Part shown: piece by piece, positions 63,043 through 64,000 of the stretch
How positions within the stretch are numbered: the stretch's first letter is position 1
How the letters are laid out: each line of letters begins with the position of its first letter
Assembly (NCBI RefSeq): GCF_003865095.1
Contig: NZ_BHYK01000011.1
Span: 1 to 64,000, forward strand
Length of the DNA stretch: 64,000 nt
Reading direction: 5' to 3'
Source: Clostridium tagluense
GTDB lineage: Bacteria > Bacillota > Clostridia > Clostridiales > Clostridiaceae
The notes under the pieces: model-generated
Told to the model about the DNA's origin: nothing
Databases searched by the model: none
Seen by the model: only the letters and a program-made list of their open reading frames with translations
Program-made: the position numbers and the translations under genes

Positions 63043-64000
63043 TTGAAATTGCAGTATAAATTAACAATATTTATAAGCATTATAATATTTATGATCATTG
63101 GTGGAATAGGAATTGTTACTTATTATCAAGTGCAAAATTCTGTGGAAACTCAAATGGGTAATAATGCTATGGATTTAGCTGTAACTATTGCATCTATTGA
63201 TATAATTGAAAAAACTTTAGCAACTTCTAAAGATTATGACACTGTTCAAAAAACTATAGAGAGTTTTAGAGAAAAAACTAGATTTCAATATATTATTGTT
63301 ATGGATATGAAGGGAATAAAATATTCCTATCCCAATGGTAATTCTCTAGGCAGGAAATATGCTGACGGTGGAGAAGAGCAGGTGCTAAAAAAGGGTGAAT
63401 CTTATGTGGCTAGGGACAGAAATGTTTTGATTTCGGCAACAAGAGCCTTTGTACCCATTTATTATAAGGGAGAACAAGTAGGTGCAGTTTTAGTGGGCCT
63501 TTTAACAGATACAGTATATGCTGAACTTGATTTCCATTTACTTTGTTTGAAAATAGCTTTAGTAGTTGGTCTTTTAATGGGCATAGTAGGTGCAGTTTTT
63601 TTATCAAATACAATAAAGAAAAGCATATTTGGCCTAGAGCCAAAGGAAATTGCACTACTACTGGGACAGAGGGATTTAATTTTGCAGAATCTAAAAAATG
63701 GAATTATAGCTATTGATAGTGATGGCAAAATAATACTCTTTAATAAAATAGCTAAGGAAATCTTAAAACTAGAAGATGAAAATATAGGCAAGAGTGTTGC
63801 TACTTTGAACTTAAATTATACAGATGAAATGATGGAAGTATTGAGGAATAAGGAAGCGGTATATAATCAAGAAATTAAAATGCGCCCGGGTAAAACACTT
63901 ATGTGCAGTCATACCCTATTAAAAAATCATAAAGAAGAAATCATAGGTGTTGTCTCTAGTTTCCAGGACTTAACTGAGGTTGTGAACATGGCAGAAGAAT
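63043..64000 (+). CDS. CitA/DcuS-type sensor histidine kinase (cut by window end)
   Basis: At least 319 residues from a TTG after GAGGTGAAGTGCTA; no stop before 64000. N-terminal helix (TIFISIIIFMIIGGIGIVTY), an extracellular single Cache domain of about 130 residues with LVGLLTDTVYAEL at its end, a second membrane helix (LKIALVVGLLMGIVGAVFL), and then FGLEPKEIALLLGQRD, the hallmark linker of the citrate/C4-dicarboxylate sensor family. A PAS domain begins at NLKNGIIAIDSDGKIILFN. The histidine kinase core lies beyond the window. It probably senses an organic acid or aromatic and may control the adjacent transporter. Confidence 0.88.
   Translation, partial: MKLQYKLTIFISIIIFMIIGGIGIVTYYQVQNSVETQMGNNAMDLAVTIASIDIIEKTLATSKDYDTVQKTIESFREKTRFQYIIVMDMKGIKYSYPNGNSLGRKYADGGEEQVLKKGESYVARDRNVLISATRAFVPIYYKGEQVGAVLVGLLTDTVYAELDFHLLCLKIALVVGLLMGIVGAVFLSNTIKKSIFGLEPKEIALLLGQRDLILQNLKNGIIAIDSDGKIILFNKIAKEILKLEDENIGKSVATLNLNYTDEMMEVLRNKEAVYNQEIKMRPGKTLMCSHTLLKNHKEEIIGVVSSFQDLTEVVNMAEE

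Noticed and set aside
1-64000. CRISPR arrays or tandem repeat arrays
   Set aside because: I saw no regularly spaced repeats of 20-40 bp; the short repeats in the fibre genes and the His-rich tail are coding.

Overview
The window is low-GC Firmicute DNA. Strong purine-rich ribosome binding sites, frequent TTG and GTG starts, a Spo0E-type sporulation phosphatase, a short-form hydroxylamine reductase, a glycine cleavage system with split P protein, and acetate kinase point to Clostridium in the broad sense. No rRNA operon or species marker is present, so I do not name a species.

Region 1 (about 0.1-22.4 kb) is the late half of a prophage with an HK97-type head and a contractile PBSX/phiC2-like tail. 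The order is terminase, portal, ClpP-like protease, capsid, connectors, sheath, tube, tail chaperone with a -1 frameshift, tape measure, hub and baseplate, fibres, then XhlA, endolysin and holin. The left end is damaged: only the C-terminal end of the small terminase remains, next to a DUF6431-type gene that usually travels with a transposase. No integrase, repressor or replication gene is visible. An unrecognised gene on the opposite strand (20249-20902) sits inside the lysis interval. A proline tRNA-like sequence with a broken acceptor stem lies just right of the lysis genes.

Region 2 (22.4-30.7 kb) is a mixed accessory stretch. It holds a guanidine-I riboswitch with a Gdx-type exporter, a truncated B3/4-domain gene, an orphan Bce-type ABC transporter, a 46-residue Spo0E-like protein, a tRNA-Lys relic, a DUF2935 protein, two DUF2382 stress proteins, a TIGR03987 membrane protein and a polysaccharide deacetylase.

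Region 3 (31.0-53.7 kb) is core metabolism. It contains gcvT-gcvH-gcvPA-gcvPB followed by lpd and a lipoate ligase, then a cystine ABC transporter with a trans-sulfuration enzyme. After these come a nitroreductase, RNase Z, a DMT exporter with a histidine-rich tail, Ogt, hydroxylamine reductase, a radical SAM/DUF4130 DNA-repair-like pair, and acetate kinase.

Region 4 (53.8-64.0 kb) is the most interesting. A type II NADH dehydrogenase fused to a DoxX-like membrane domain is followed by a polyprenyl synthase and then by UbiD-, UbiA- and UbiX-type enzymes. These are translationally coupled to a NitT/TauT-type ABC ATPase and permease. An FMN-binding lipoprotein and a CitA/DcuS-type sensor kinase (cut by the window end) follow under their own promoter. 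I read this as a small membrane electron-transfer module that makes a prenylated quinone, perhaps from an imported aromatic precursor, and passes electrons to a surface flavoprotein. It resembles the Listeria flavin-based extracellular electron transfer locus in logic but differs in its quinone enzymes.
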